Shown here piece after piece: positions 45,429 to 56,989 of a DNA stretch of 64,000 bases. Position 1 is the stretch's first letter; each line of letters opens with the position of its first letter. This DNA comes from Galeopsis tetrahit. Taxonomy: Eukaryota; Streptophyta; Magnoliopsida; Lamiales; Lamiaceae. The stretch spans positions 18,169,195-18,233,194 of the forward strand of contig OY776126.1 in the NCBI GenBank assembly GCA_963675135.1. The letters run 5' to 3'. The notes beneath the pieces are model-generated. The model was not told where the DNA came from, made no database searches, and saw only the letters and a program-made list of their open reading frames with translations. A program made the translations under genes and the position numbers.

Positions 45429-45869
45429 CAGAGTCGGTCCTAAGATTTTGTAGGTCTTGGACGATTGGACGAACAAGAAAAATGAATAATTTCTCATGCA
45501 TTTTGAGTGTAAATGAGTTTTTGCATAATGGGGATGGATGGGTGAGAGAGAAATATTACTTTTTATTGAGGGTATAAATGATATTTTACCACTCATTTTG
45601 CACCTAATAGTAACTTTAAAAAAAATTGGCACTAGAATGTAAAAATGAGATGTAAAAAGCACCTAAGGGTAAAAAAACTCTTAAAATAAGTATGAAATGT
45701 GTAAATATAGACCATGCATGAAACATGCATATACATATCATGCACAATATTTGCACGAAATGTGTACGTACGGATCGTGCACAAAATATTTACACGACAT
45801 TTGTATAAATTTACTACAAGAAAAAATGTATTTTATCACACATCTTTCGTCAAATCATTTATATACGAA

Positions 45870-45904
<35 letters not shown>

Positions 45905-45973
45905 TAGACCCTGAAATCTCGAGGCACAGGGCGGTCGGCGGTCGCCCCTACCACCCTGCCTCAGGCCACCCTG
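45429..45973 (+). mobile_element. hAT-like repeat, copy A
   Basis: It starts CAGAGTCGGTCCTAAG and ends CTCAGGCCACCCTG, imperfect inverted ends. The interior carries 'catgaaacatgcatatacatatcatgcac', GTGCAC repeats, a TA run at 45870-45900 and 'gaggcacagggcggtcg'. The right flank TCAACTTT is the target sequence also seen beside the other copies; the left flank does not match. Confidence 0.6.
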
Positions 45974-46178
45974 TCAACTTTGATAGGCAAAATTGACCAC
46001 ATTTGTAAGTTGTAACAACAACAAAATATAGCTAGGTTTGTTACTTTGACAGCATATTATAGTTCAAATATTATGACCTTAGAAATAGATAAGTTTGTTT
46101 CTCACGGCTATAAATTAATACCGCATTAAACTCCACATAACTCACTTTTGAAGATTTTCTCTTAGTTTCCATATATTA

Positions 46179-46500
46179 TGGCTCGTCAAAATTTTTATGG
46201 GGGCCTATAACCCTCACTACCAATTCTCGCGAAGAAGAATATTTTCGCAGAATGCATAACCCTTATTACAATTTCAACAATGCGCCGCCTGCAGATCATC
46301 AATTTTTGGTCGCTGCCATCGCTGTCGCTTTCGATATGCCCTATCCCCTCGCTTACGATGATTATCCGACGGATAACATTTATCATGATCCGCTCGCTTT
46401 GGATTTCTCTGCGCTCTCTCGCGCCCCCTCAAGAGAATATGCAACGAATGAGGATTTAATCAGCCGCAAGAGCCACGCCGCCGCAGCAGCCTACTTATAA
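46179..46500 (+). CDS. Unidentified small reading frame
   Basis: An open frame from an ATG at 46252 encodes 82 residues beginning MHNPYYNFNNAPPADHQFLV and ending SHAAAAAYL. The same frame is open upstream from about 46199. A TATA-like CTATAAATTA at 46107 and an out-of-frame ATG at 46179 precede it, so a one-base shift may separate an original start from the rest. Composition (Tyr, Asp, Pro, Ala) looks protein-like and the segment is less AT-rich than its surroundings. I do not recognise the family. It lies between two copies of a hAT-like repeat, so it could be a captured or relict exon. Confidence 0.3.
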
Positions 46501-46826
46501 CCTATTCAACGCCCCTTACAATTCTTCACACACAGTTCATATGTTTTTACTAATTAGGCGTATACATATAAATTTAAATTGTACTATACAATTGAGTTCA
46601 CGGATTACGCAGTTACTATCCAATCAAATTTATTATTTTATTTAATAAAAAGGCAAAAGAGAAAATAAAAACAATACATGTAAAAATAATGGGTTTTAAT
46701 GGCTTCGAATCTCTTCCCTTTTTGCATTGAAAGTTTACTCGTAAACTGATAGGCTGGTTAAATCACACTTTACCCTCTAATTTTTTTATTGTTACAAATG
46801 TGACCAATTTTGCCTATCAAAGTTGA

Positions 46827-46890
46827 CAGGGGTGGCCTTGAGGTAGGGCGGTAGGGGCGACCGCCCTGTACCTCGAGATTTTTGGGCTTG

Positions 46891-46933
<43 letters not shown>

Positions 46934-47590
46934 GGTTTGACGAAAAATGTGTGATAAAATGCATTTTTTCTTGTAGTAAATTTATACAAATGTCGTGTAC
47001 ACATTTTGTGCACGATCCGTATGTGCACATTTTGTGCACTATCCGTACGTGCACATTTCGTACAAATATTGTTCATGATATGTATATGCATGTTTCTTTT
47101 TTTACCCTTAGGTGTTTTTTTACATCTCTCTTTTTTATATTCTAGTGCAAACTTTTTTCAAAGTTACTATTATGTGCAAAATGGGTGGTAAAATATCATT
47201 TATACCCTCAAAATGGGTGGTAAAATATCAGTTACTAAAAAGTAATCTTTCTACCTCACCCATCCTCGTTATGCAAAAACTCATTTACAATCAAAATGCA
47301 AGAGAAAGGGTTCATTTTTCTTGTTCGCCCCAAACTTACAAAATTTCAGGACCATGCATGAAACATGCATATACATATCATGCACAATATTTGCACGAAA
47401 TGTGCACGTACGGATTGTGCACAAAATGTGTACACGACATTTGTATAAATTTACTACAAGAAAAATGCATTTTATCACACATCTTTCGTCAAACCATTTA
47501 TATATATATATATATACGAAGTATAAAGTAGGCCCCGAAATCTTGAGGCACAGGGTGGTCGCCCCTACCACCCTGTCCCAGGGCCACACC
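46827..47590. mobile_element. hAT-like repeat copies B and C joined head-on
   Basis: Copy B runs from CAGGGGTGGCCTTGAGG (46827, beside the target AAAGTTGA) to about 47345. It is followed directly by copy C in the opposite orientation (ATGCATGAAACATGCATATA onward to 'ccaccctgtcccagggcc' near 47585). Together they form a fold-back structure. TA runs lie in both arms at 46890-46931 and 47498-47514. Confidence 0.6.
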
Positions 47591-47591
47591 T

Positions 47592-47960
47592 GGGTTCTAT
47601 CATCACCCTTCCGGTCGGCCGTCGTCGCATCGTAATACACCCTGGTAGTGGAGCTCTTGTTCGGGCCATGACACGTCACTATCGTGTACTCTTCTAGGCT
47701 CTCATCCATCTCCATTTCCTTCAAACTTCTCTGATTCATCCTCCACGGATTCTTCACCGGAATCGGGCTTGATCACGTCAAGTTCCGGCCAAACAAGGCC
47801 GAAATTCCACTCTGTGCGCCGGATTTCTCGAGCGTCGCCACTATACCCAGCCCGTACATCACCAAAATCAAAATGTTTTAGTCCTATCGGCTAGTGCCGG
47901 CAACGTCTCGACTGCCGAAGATCAAAGAGCCGGTGAGAATTCCAACAGCCAACTGGAACA
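47592..47960 (-). pseudogene. Unidentified gene fragment inside a repeat nest
   Basis: On the - strand a frame gives LEKSGAQSGISALFGRNLT, a stop, then VKNPWRMNQRSLKEMEMDES and EEYTIVTCHGPNKSSTTRVY, ending as the repeat begins. GC content and codon pattern look like a former plant coding exon. The stop at about 47775 and the lack of splice-compatible partners argue for a broken captured piece. I cannot name the family. Confidence 0.35.
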
Positions 47961-48604
47961 CTCTCTTACTCAAAGAAATTTTCTCAATGAAAAATAATTA
48001 ACATGTTAAAAATTCAAGTAGTAAACATATATTAAAACATGAAAAATGATATAGAAAAATGAAATCTCCTCTCCCCCAACCCCCAACTAATCTAACTAAC
48101 TAACTAACAGGATCAATACTAAATTTAAGGTGGAAATAATTAATTTATTGTTCGTACAATAGTTTAACCATTTTATATTTTACACTATTCATTTCTTGAA
48201 ACGGATATAACTTATAAGGGAAAATTGATGTTAAATTAATAAACATCGGGTGTTATGTGTCTGACAACTTATGATTTGCATTAATTATGAAAGTTTACTC
48301 GTTAACCAATAGGCTGGTTAAATCACACTTTACCCTCTAATTTTGTTATTGTTACAAATGTGGTCAATTCTATCTATTAAAGTTAACAGGGTTGGCCCTG
48401 AGGCGCCCGGTAGGGGCGACCGTCCTGTGCCTCGAGATTTCGGGACCTGCTTTTATATATATGTGTGTGTGTGTTTGACGAAAGATGTGTGATAAAATGC
48501 ATTTTTTCTTGTAGTAAATTTATACAAATGTCATGTACACATTTTGTGCACGTACAGATCGTGCACATTTCGTTAAAATATTGTGCATGATATGTATATG
48601 CATT

Positions 48605-49310
48605 TAGTGACGGGGCCAAGAAATCTCGGTAGGGTGGCCCGATTAACATTACTTTAAAGATAAAATAATATGTACTTATTATTATACTCATCGAAATTTT
48701 ACATTATAAAATTATCAATACATTTCATTAAATTTAAATTGAACAAGCTGGCTTTCATTTTATTTTGAAGTTTTGATAGTTAGATTCAAAATGAAGCGAA
48801 ACAATTTAAAAATTGCTAAAATATTAAATTTAAAAAACATTTTCTTTCTTCGGTTGTAAATGTCTTTTAATTAATACATTAATGTGTTCCAACATTTTAT
48901 AATTCATACAATAAAATACTTTTAAATATAAATGGACAAAAATTTAAAACACTAAACTAAAATTTTTTTAAAAAAAACTATAAAATTTTTTGTTCAATTT
49001 TAAGGAAGTTTTTGCGATTCTTAGGAAAAATTTGGACAATAATCTCAAATACACCATCCATCTATATTATTGACTCTATTGAAAAAATCATTTATTTTTG
49101 AAGTATTAAGAAACAAAAGTAAAAAACACATGAAAAAATAAATAAAAAATATTTCTTCCTTCTAAACTTTATATGCAAGTATTTATTTTTTATTCGTTTA
49201 TACTTAATATATATGTCACAAAATGAAAATAATACTTTTATATATATATATATATAATAAATTGGTGGGGGTTCACTGAGCCCCCTGGCCCTATTGTGGC
49301 ACCGTCCATC
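48605..49310. mobile_element. hAT-like element nested in copy D (first)
   Basis: The flanks TATGCATT (48597-48604) and TATGCATG (49311-49318) are an 8-bp duplication with one mismatch. The ends AGTGACGGGGCCAAG and TGGCACCGTCCATC are inverted. It is a relative of 3628-4362 in the opposite orientation. Confidence 0.75.
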
Positions 49311-49340
49311 TATGCATGTTTCATGCGTGGTCTATATATA

Positions 49341-49648
49341 GGCCCTCCCCAGTGGGGAGGTTTTTTGGGAGGTTGTAACATTTAAACCTAGGTTTTTTGA
49401 GAGAGAGAGAGAGTGAGGTGGGCCCCCCAAAAACCATATTTAACGCATTTTTTTAGGGAGAGAGAGAGTGAGGTGGACCCCCCAATAAGAAATGAAAGAA
49501 AATGAGGTGGGCCCCCAAAAAACCTAGTTTTGGGGTTTATTGTTGGGGAAGGAGTTTGGTTTTGGAGGTTGGAGTTTTTTTGCTTTTGATGTGGCGCACA
49601 TGTGGCTAGGAAAAACCTACTTTTTGGGGTTTATGATTGGGGAGGGCC
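49341..49648. mobile_element. TIR element nested in copy D (second), PIF/Harbinger-like
   Basis: Inverted ends GGCCCTCCCCAGTGGGGA and GATTGGGGAGGGCC break the host sequence 'gtctatatttacacatttca' known from copy A. Flanks ATA/TTA suggest a 3-bp target. The interior has three copies of 'gagtgaggtgg.ccccccaa'. A cut remnant of the same terminus lies at 57898. Confidence 0.6.
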
Positions 49649-49893
49649 TTACACATTTTATACTTATTCTAAGAGTTTTTTTTTTTTACCTTAAGGTGCT
49701 TTTTACATCTCTCTTTTTTACATTCTAGTGCTAACTTTTTTCAAAGAAACTATTATGTGCAAAATGGGTGGTAAAATATTGTGTATACCCTCTATAAAAA
49801 GTAATATTTCTTCCTCATCCATCCCCATTATGCAAAAACTCATTTACACTCTAAATGCAAAAGACATAGTCCATTTTTCTTGTCCGTCCCAGG

Positions 49894-50451
49894 CAGTGAC
49901 GGATCTACATAATGTCCAGAGGGGGCAGTGGGCCCCCCACTAATTTTGTAAATTTAGTAGGGGTATTTTAGTAATTTCACACATATTAAAATTAATTTCC
50001 CGTTTCATGATTACTTGCATACTCCTAATATGAAAATAACCCACAAAATTAATATATATATCACAACATCATTTTATTTTTAAAATTGTCATTCATTTTG
50101 GTCTACATTTTACCCTACATTTCACTAAATTCATTTTACATTTTATTAAATTCTCCTTACACCTCACCAGATCACCCAAAATGCCTCTTTATTTGACCCA
50201 GACCACTAAATTCACTTTTCTTAAATAGTGAACCGGTCTAAATGTGCAAGTTATCACGGAACGGAAGAAGTATTAACTTTTACCAAAATATAATGAAAGT
50301 TAACTTGTTAGATCAATTTAATTTAATGGAATGAGATATATTGATAATTTTATCATGTGAAATTTTGATGAGTATAATGAATACGTATTATTTTATCTTT
50401 ATAGTAATATTAATTGGGCCCCTCTACCAAAAATTTATGGGTCCATCACTG
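49894..50451. mobile_element. hAT-like element nested in copy D (third)
   Basis: Flanks GTCCCAGG (49886-49893) and GCCCCAGG (50452-50459) form an 8-bp duplication with one mismatch. The ends are CAGTGACGGATCTA and GGGTCCATCACTG. A Stowaway-like sequence (about 49993-50271, ending GGAACGGAAGAAGTA) lies within it. Confidence 0.75.
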
Positions 50452-50535
50452 GCCCCAGGCCTACAAAATCTCATGACCGGTTCTGAAAGTTGACTTCATC
50501 TTTCCCATTTACCTCAAAAGTGTTTTGGAGGTACT

Positions 50536-50698
50536 TAGATACGGGCAGTTTGGAACCGTCAAACCGACTAACCGGTCGAACCGACGATTCTCGTTTTGAT
50601 TAAAAAAACGTCGATTCGGTTTTGATTCCAATTTTCGTCAAACCATAATCGTCGATTTTTTACCGTAACCGACGATTTTAGACGGTTGTGCATGTCTA
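50536..50698. mobile_element. 163-bp hAT-like MITE
   Basis: GAGGTACT (50528-50535) and GATGTACT (50699-50706) flank inverted ends TAGATACGGGCAGTTTGG and GTGCATGTCTA. The ends and the 'aaccg/cggtt' composition match the 569-bp element at 13205-13773. Confidence 0.75.
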
Positions 50699-51192
50699 GA
50701 TGTACTGAGTCTCAATTTTACTCAAATTATTTTTATTTTATACTATATCTTAATTTACCTCATTTGTTAATATGCAAGTATTTTTTTTATATACAAATTT
50801 AGATACATTTGGATTTGCAATATTCCAATTTTTTTTTTTAAATCAACATTTCGGTATATAGCTTTGGTTTATATTCAAGATATAGATTTCTTGATAAATT
50901 GAGGGACTGGAGTAAAATTGGGCAATAACATTTTTGAAGATTGAATTGTTTATGGTAGGGACACTGCTTTAATCACCTCAAATTTAACCCAATAAATTAT
51001 GCGACACTTTCTCACGGAATATGCTATGTTTGATTTTTTATTGATAAAAATAATTTTATGTTGTTTTGAAAAGAAAAAAAAATATCACACGGAATATATT
51101 TTGTGACACGTTTATCTCACCAAACTGAAACTGAGATGGAATTGTAATTTGATTGGTGCCATCTAATTTTTTTACTGGATTGATCTGCTATG

Positions 51193-51440
51193 AACTCGAG
51201 TGCATGTTGTGCACCCTAGTCCATGTTGCACTTTTCAATTTTACTGACTTACACTTTTTGTAAATGGTGTTGCACTTTTCAATTATTAAACTGTATAATA
51301 ATATTTTTAGTAATAATTGAAAAGTACAACACTATTTACTAAAAAGTGTGAATCAGTAAAACTAAAAAGTGCAACAATGGACAAAAAGTGCAACAATGGA
51401 CTAGGGTGCACAACATGAGTGCATACTAGACTTTACCTTT
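51193..51440. mobile_element. Palindromic inverted-repeat element, copy 2
   Basis: The same fold-back element as 34653-34877: GTGCATGTTGTGCACCCTAG near the left and GACTAGGGTGCACAACATGA near the right, with GCATACTAGACTTTACC as the terminal arm. A small internal repeat of 'gtgcaacaatggac' is unique to this copy. Confidence 0.7.
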
Positions 51441-51971
51441 TTTACTTTAAATTAAAATAAAATTTAAAATACCTTCATTTTGATATTAAATCATCCAAAT
51501 TAAAACATACATCTACTTGAAAATACATTTAATACTCGTCAAATACCTTAAAGCAACACATATAATCTATATGCTTACAAATACACGTAATTGAACATAT
51601 ATTTTTATTTAAATATATACCCCTCGTTTTTTTTATATGATGTTTTAAAGTAATTTATTAGAATTAAAAAAGAATATGTTTTTGACAAATATATCCTTAG
51701 ATAATAAAGAAAGTTTCTAATTTCACTCCATAATATATACGAGTATTAAATTTCAATTCTTTCTCAAACATCATATAAAAAACAGAGAGAGTATATAAAA
51801 TAATACTTCTTCTAACACAAAATATTTATCGTTTATAAATATCTTGCATGAATGAAGAAAGTCATTATATAACAGTAAATGTTTAAATAAATTTGGAATA
51901 TACCATTTACCGGAGCTTCATCGCATACGTTACAATTCTTCACAAAAGAGTAACAGACTCCATATAAATTA
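51441..51971. other. AT-rich intergenic DNA
   Basis: No gene or element with clear ends. Confidence 0.45.
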
Positions 51972-52251
51972 TACTCCCTCCTCCTCCGTTTCACTATAAG
52001 TTTTCCACTTTCCTTTTACGAATATTGAACAATAAGTTATTCATTTCATTTTTTTTCCATATTTTGCATATTATTTTCTCTGTCTTAATCACATCACTTA
52101 TACTTCATATTCATCTCATACTTATTTATTATTCTCTTATTCAGCATCACATCATTTGTACTATATGTCTATATCTACTATTTTATCATACTATTTCTTA
52201 ATCAAAACACCAAAAAGAAAGGAAAAACTTATAGCGGGGACGGAGGGATTA
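51972..52251. mobile_element. Stowaway-like MITE
   Basis: The left end TACTCCCTCCTCCTCCGTTT pairs with the right end ATAGCGGGGACGGAGGGATTA. Confidence 0.75.
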
Positions 52252-52256
52252 TAATA

Positions 52257-52552
52257 TACTCCCTCGGGTCCGTGATTATTGCACACTTTTCTTATTGGGA
52301 CGTCCCAATATTATTTGCATACTTTTAATATGGAAATATTCAATAAAATTAATACCCTTTCAACATCATTTTATTTTTAAAATTGTCACTCATTTTTTAC
52401 ATACATTTTATTTTACACTTCATCAAATTCACTTTATACTTCATAAAATCACCTAAAATACCCTTCATTTATTTTACATCACCAACCACTAAATTAATTT
52501 TTCTTAAAAAGTGTGTCAATCAAACCGTGCAAATAATTTACGGAAGTAATAT
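52257..52552. mobile_element. Stowaway-like MITE, abutting the previous one
   Basis: The left end TACTCCCTCGGGTCCGTGAT and a diverged right end GCAAATAATTTACGGAAGTA. It is related to the Stowaway sequence nested in 49894-50451. Confidence 0.6.
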
Positions 52553-52799
52553 TATAAAATACTTGGGGGCAGGAAGTGAGAAAACACAAGGGTTGGGGGA
52601 CTTGAAAACAAAAAGGAATGGTGGCGTAACGCGTGGGAGTCTGGAGCTGGCGTGTGGTGGGCCCTAAGATAACGACAAGAAGTGGAGGACCCACCCTTTG
52701 ATTCTCTTTGCTCCTAAAAGAGAAAACAACGCCCCGGGACCACACCATTCAATCAAATCAAACTCATTATTGTTTTTCTCCATTTTTATTTTAAAATAT

Positions 52800-53085
52800 T
52801 ACTCCCTCCGCCCCATATTAATTTTCATAGGTAGATGGGCACAAATATTAAGAAAGTGTAGTAATGAGTGGAGTTTTGAGGGGTAATTTTGTAAACCTTT
52901 ATGTATAAAGTAAAGAATGAGTTGACTTTTGTGTATGTGTGTAGAAAAGGTAATGACATTTGTGTAAAATTGAGGATATTGTGAGGGTGGAGTTTGTAGA
53001 GGGTTTTCCATTTTAAGAGTGTGAAAGTTATTGTGGAACGTCCCAAAAAGAAAAGTGTGAAAGTTATTGTGGGAGGGAGAGAGTA
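52800..53085. mobile_element. Stowaway-like MITE with duplicated right end
   Basis: The left end TACTCCCTCCGCCCCATATT. Near the right, AAGTGTGAAAGTTATTGTGG is repeated, followed by GAGGGAGAGAGTA. Confidence 0.7.
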
Positions 53086-54094
53086 GGGGCCTTCTAAGGA
53101 CAGTCCAATGTCGCCTGGACTATCAACAGTCCAATAATCTGAGCCATCAGATCTGAAATCTAATGGCTTATATTTGATGACCTGCTACCTGTTGCATTTG
53201 GCGTCGCAGAATCCATCGCCTTGCATTGCACTTATTATCGTTTTTTGTCGCTCTATTACACTTTTAAATTAAATTTAATAATTTTAAATATATAATTATA
53301 AAATTACAAATTTATCCTCACATGATTAATAAAAAAATTAATTGATAATATATAATCTTTATTTTAATTCTCATATCATTAATAATCATAATAAACAATA
53401 AATTATCTTTTTTTATTTGAATGAATTGAATTTTAGGTTAAATTATTAATTTAGTTGAATTTTTTATACAAATTTCTGTTTCGAGATCACAAAATTGGGC
53501 GTGGCTATTGTATGTGCCGGTCTGTCTATTCAGAATTCAGAAAAGTTGTTACAATTTATGATCATGGAGTAATTGATATGTTTATGATCAGAAAATTAGC
53601 GAAGATACTTTATATAATCTAACAGAAAGAGATTCTGGATTTTTTAAAATCAGGAGAAAACCTACAAAACACGTTCAAAAAAACTCTCTGCACATCCGCT
53701 GCTCGTAATTTATATTTATATTTTTTATTTTTTGTTCATTTTTAGTCGAATTATAAGTATTATTAGTATACCTAAAAAGAAGTATTCTCAAATTGTTGAT
53801 AATTACTGCTAGTTTTTTTTATGTGATATTGAGCATTCCTCTGATTGAACTTTTGATTTTTTTCTGTGTTAATACTCTGTTTTTTCTGCACAATCAAATT
53901 AACACAGTATTCTCAAATCTCAATTGTTATTCATATAAAATCTGTATGATTTATATATGGTTATTGATTTGTTATTCATATAAAATTTGTATGATTTCTA
54001 TATATGGTTATTGATTTATGAGATTTATTTGAAATTTATGAATATGATAAGATTCTGACATTTATTAATTTTATTTTTAATGTATATTTTATAG

Positions 54095-54225
54095 ATATCT
54101 TCTCAACATGAGAATGATGACACAACTTCATCTAATAATACCTAAGATAATGATTTTGTCATTAAAAAGAAAAGACAAAAAACATCAATTGTGTGGATTA
54201 ATTTTGAGGAATTTTTTGTTCATTT
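54095..54225 (+). pseudogene. hAT transposase N-terminal relic
   Basis: After an acceptor-like TTTTATAG the frame reads ISSQHENDDTTSSNNT, a stop, then KKKRQKTSIVWINFEEFF. The pattern K-R-x-x-T-S-x-V-W-x-x-F-E resembles the start of BED-zinc-finger hAT transposases in plants. No further domain follows. Weak but suggestive. Confidence 0.35.
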
Positions 54226-55691
54226 ATTATAAAATTTCAGCATGTTTTATAATATTATAAAATTTCAGCATGTTTTATAATATTTTAGGGGGCTCAACAT
54301 GAAGATGAGATTATTTTGAAAAACTGATGTATTTTTTCGTTGTAATGGTTGAAAGAACATTATGTTAATTTTTTTTTTTGAACATTTGTTATTACTCACG
54401 CACAATTCAAGAAATTGGTTGTTCAATTTGGTTATTTTCTTTGATAAAACAATTGGGCTGCCCACTTTTAATTAAGTGCTAGCCCAAAACATTCTCCACT
54501 TTTAATTAAATGGGCTAACATTGTTGGCCCAAAAAGTCTCCACTTACTCGGTTTGCTCTCGATCACAATTTTTTTTTTTTTTTTTTTACGTAAAGGAGGG
54601 ACAATGTCACAATGGGCAACGTAGGACTGTTAGTGCCCTTAAAGAATTCAAATAAATTTATAATATATTTTAAGTTTAATTTGTCAATTAAAAAAATATT
54701 TGAAACATGTACTCCATAGTATAAATTTGTAAATTTGTTATTCATTTGAATCTAGGTAAATATTTTTCAATACACTCTTAACTCTAGAGGGCTGCAACAT
54801 ATAATTGTCTATGCATGAACATGTTTCAGAAGGTACACACTACACACCTACCATGAAAAGAGACTGACCTTTAACTTTTATTTATCGTCATTGCAAAAGA
54901 CAATAGAATAAGAAATTATCTTATTCGAAACTCTATGGGAGCCGTGTCATCGAAACACTCAATATTATTCTCAAAATAAAAACTTTACTACCAACATTCC
55001 TTCCAAAATAAAAATGTCTCCTCAATAATGTAAATTTCAAGTCTGGTAACAATCAATCTAGTTACATTATACAAATCGGACATTAGGTCAATGTTCGTAA
55101 GCAACATTATATGGACACATAATTTTTAGAACTAATCGATGGTCTGATCATGACGTTTTCCTATAGTTCCATTCACATTTTCTAAAGTTTTTTTATTCTG
55201 ATTTCACCAAAATTTTGCTTTCCAAAACATAGTTTGAGAATGACGTTTTAACACTTTGGAAAAAATAAAGTGTTTATTTTTACTAATTTATGAACAGTGT
55301 CGCCATGAGACCATCTCACTTTGAATAAGATAAGTGTTTATTCGTACTAATTACTGTTAATGGTATTACTGATTACAATTTATGGTATTACTCGTTATTA
55401 CTTATTGTATTAACGACTATAATAAAATCATACATATAATATTATTTTGTATTAAAATTTAAAAAAAATACACATGAAAAAATGAAAAATAAAAAAAAAA
55501 GTAAAAGGAAAAAAAACTGAAAATGGGAGAAAAAGAGGAGAGGGAAGAAAACTTAGAAAGAAAAAAATCAAGATTTTTGCCTAATTTCGATAGTTTTTTT
55601 TTAAAATTATGTTTTACGATTTTTTTCTAAAAATATGGATGACTTGATGGTGAATCGACGGTAACTCGGTAATGACTTGACTACAGATTGT

Positions 55692-56500
55692 AAATATACA
55701 AATTAAGGTTGATTTTATTATATTTTGTGTAAATTAATAAAAGGATAATATTGTATTTTAAATGTAATTACTTTTTTAAAAATATTTTTGGGGTGAACTC
55801 ATAAAATGAGGGGTGTAGATAAACGTGGTAAAAAATAATAATTTAGGGGTGAACTCATAAAATGAGCGGGTGCACATAACCGTGATAAAAAATGATTTGG
55901 GGTGAACTCCTAAAATGAACGGGTGCAGGTAACCGTAGTAAAAAAAGATTTGGGGTGAACTCATAAAATGAGGGGTGTAGATAATTTAGGGGTGAACTCA
56001 TAAAATGAGCGGGTGCACATAACCGTGATAAAAAAATGATTTGGGGGTGAACTCATAAAATGAACGGGTGCAGATAACCGTAGTAAAAAAAATGATTTTT
56101 GGGTGAACTCATTAAATGAGTGGGTGTAGATAAAATATAAATAAAAAATTAAAATTGGTGTGTACCGGTATCTTGCATGTACTCGAGTATCACCCTACAA
56201 ATTAGGGTTGATTTTATTATATTTTGTGTAAATTAATAAAAGTATAATATAGTCCTTTAAATGTAATTATTTCATTTAAAAAAAAATCTTCTGAGGTGAA
56301 CTTATAAAATGAGCAGGTACAGATAACCGTGGTAAAAAATAATTTTGGGTGAACTTATAAAATGAGCGATTGCAGATAACCATGGTTAAAAAATGATTTG
56401 GGGTGAACTCATAAAATGAGCGGATGCAGATAACCGGAGTAAAAAAATAATTTGAGGGTGAACTAATTAAATGAGCAGGTGTAGATAAAATATAAATAAA
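55692..56500. repeat. Minisatellite in a higher-order repeat
   Basis: Units of 50-60 bp contain GGGGTGAACTCATAAAATGA followed by 'gcgggtgcagataaccgtggtaaaaaa'. There are about seven units at 55785-56130 and four at 56290-56490. Each block is preceded by the same AT-rich leader ('ggttgattttattatattttgtgtaaatta' at 55707 and 56209), so a unit of about 510 bp is itself repeated. Confidence 0.85.
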
Positions 56501-56989
56501 ATAATAATTTAATTCTATTAAAAAAATCTAATTTTACATTTGTATTGTTTAATTTAAATAATATTATTATTAATTTTAATAAAGGATAAAATAGTAAATA
56601 ATAAAATAAAATTTAAATAATTATTTTAAAATATTAAAAAAAGGCAACAGGTATCAAGTTAGGGCGACACAGAGGGCGACACAGAGCGATGCAATTTGAC
56701 ATCCGAACTATTAATAGTCCAGGCGATACAAAAACTATCATAAGAAAATCCCGAGAGAGTATTTTCATATTACTTTTTTTTATTTGTTTTATAAACGGGA
56801 ACTGTTTACATCATACCGACCTACTGTATTTTTTAAACTGTGAGTATAGAAATATTTATATTACTTCCTTTCATCTTTAAATTGTTTATACATTTTTTTT
56901 ATTTATTCGTTCTTAATTATTTATACATTTTAAAAATAATATTCATTTATAAATTATATCTTACAATATTTATATATTTACACAAAATA

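Larger units (their letters stand above)
48387..50485. mobile_element. hAT-like repeat, copy D, with three nested elements
   Basis: Ends CAGGGTTGGCCCTGAGG and CATGACCGGTTCTG lie between AAAGTTAA (48379-48386) and AAAGTTGA (50486-50493), an 8-bp duplication with one change. It is the inverse-orientation relative of copy A. Insertions at 48605-49310, 49341-49648 and 49894-50451 account for most of its length; the host itself would be near 0.5 kb. Confidence 0.7.
53109..56728. mobile_element. 3.6-kb inverted-repeat-ended element of unassigned type
   Basis: The left end TGTCGCCTGGACTATCAACA and right end TTAATAGTCCAGGCGATA are inverted. Further in, 'gatgacctgctacctgttgc' on the left pairs with 'gcaacaggtatcaag' on the right. 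No clean target duplication was found. The interior contains a hAT-like transposase relic (54095-54220) and minisatellite blocks (55692-56500). It could be a Mutator-like or hAT-type element. Confidence 0.45.

Noticed and set aside
45697..47145. Cys/His/Tyr-rich small frames in the 45.7-47.1 kb repeats
   Set aside because: They repeat because the hAT-like element repeats; the residues come from GTGCAC and TA runs.
52559..52760. GC-richer stretch that might be an exon
   Set aside because: No convincing splice sites, domain or codon pattern were found, and adjacent sequence is made of MITEs.
55692..56500. CRISPR-like repeat array
   Set aside because: Repeats and spacers are both similar between units and vary in length; this is a plant minisatellite.
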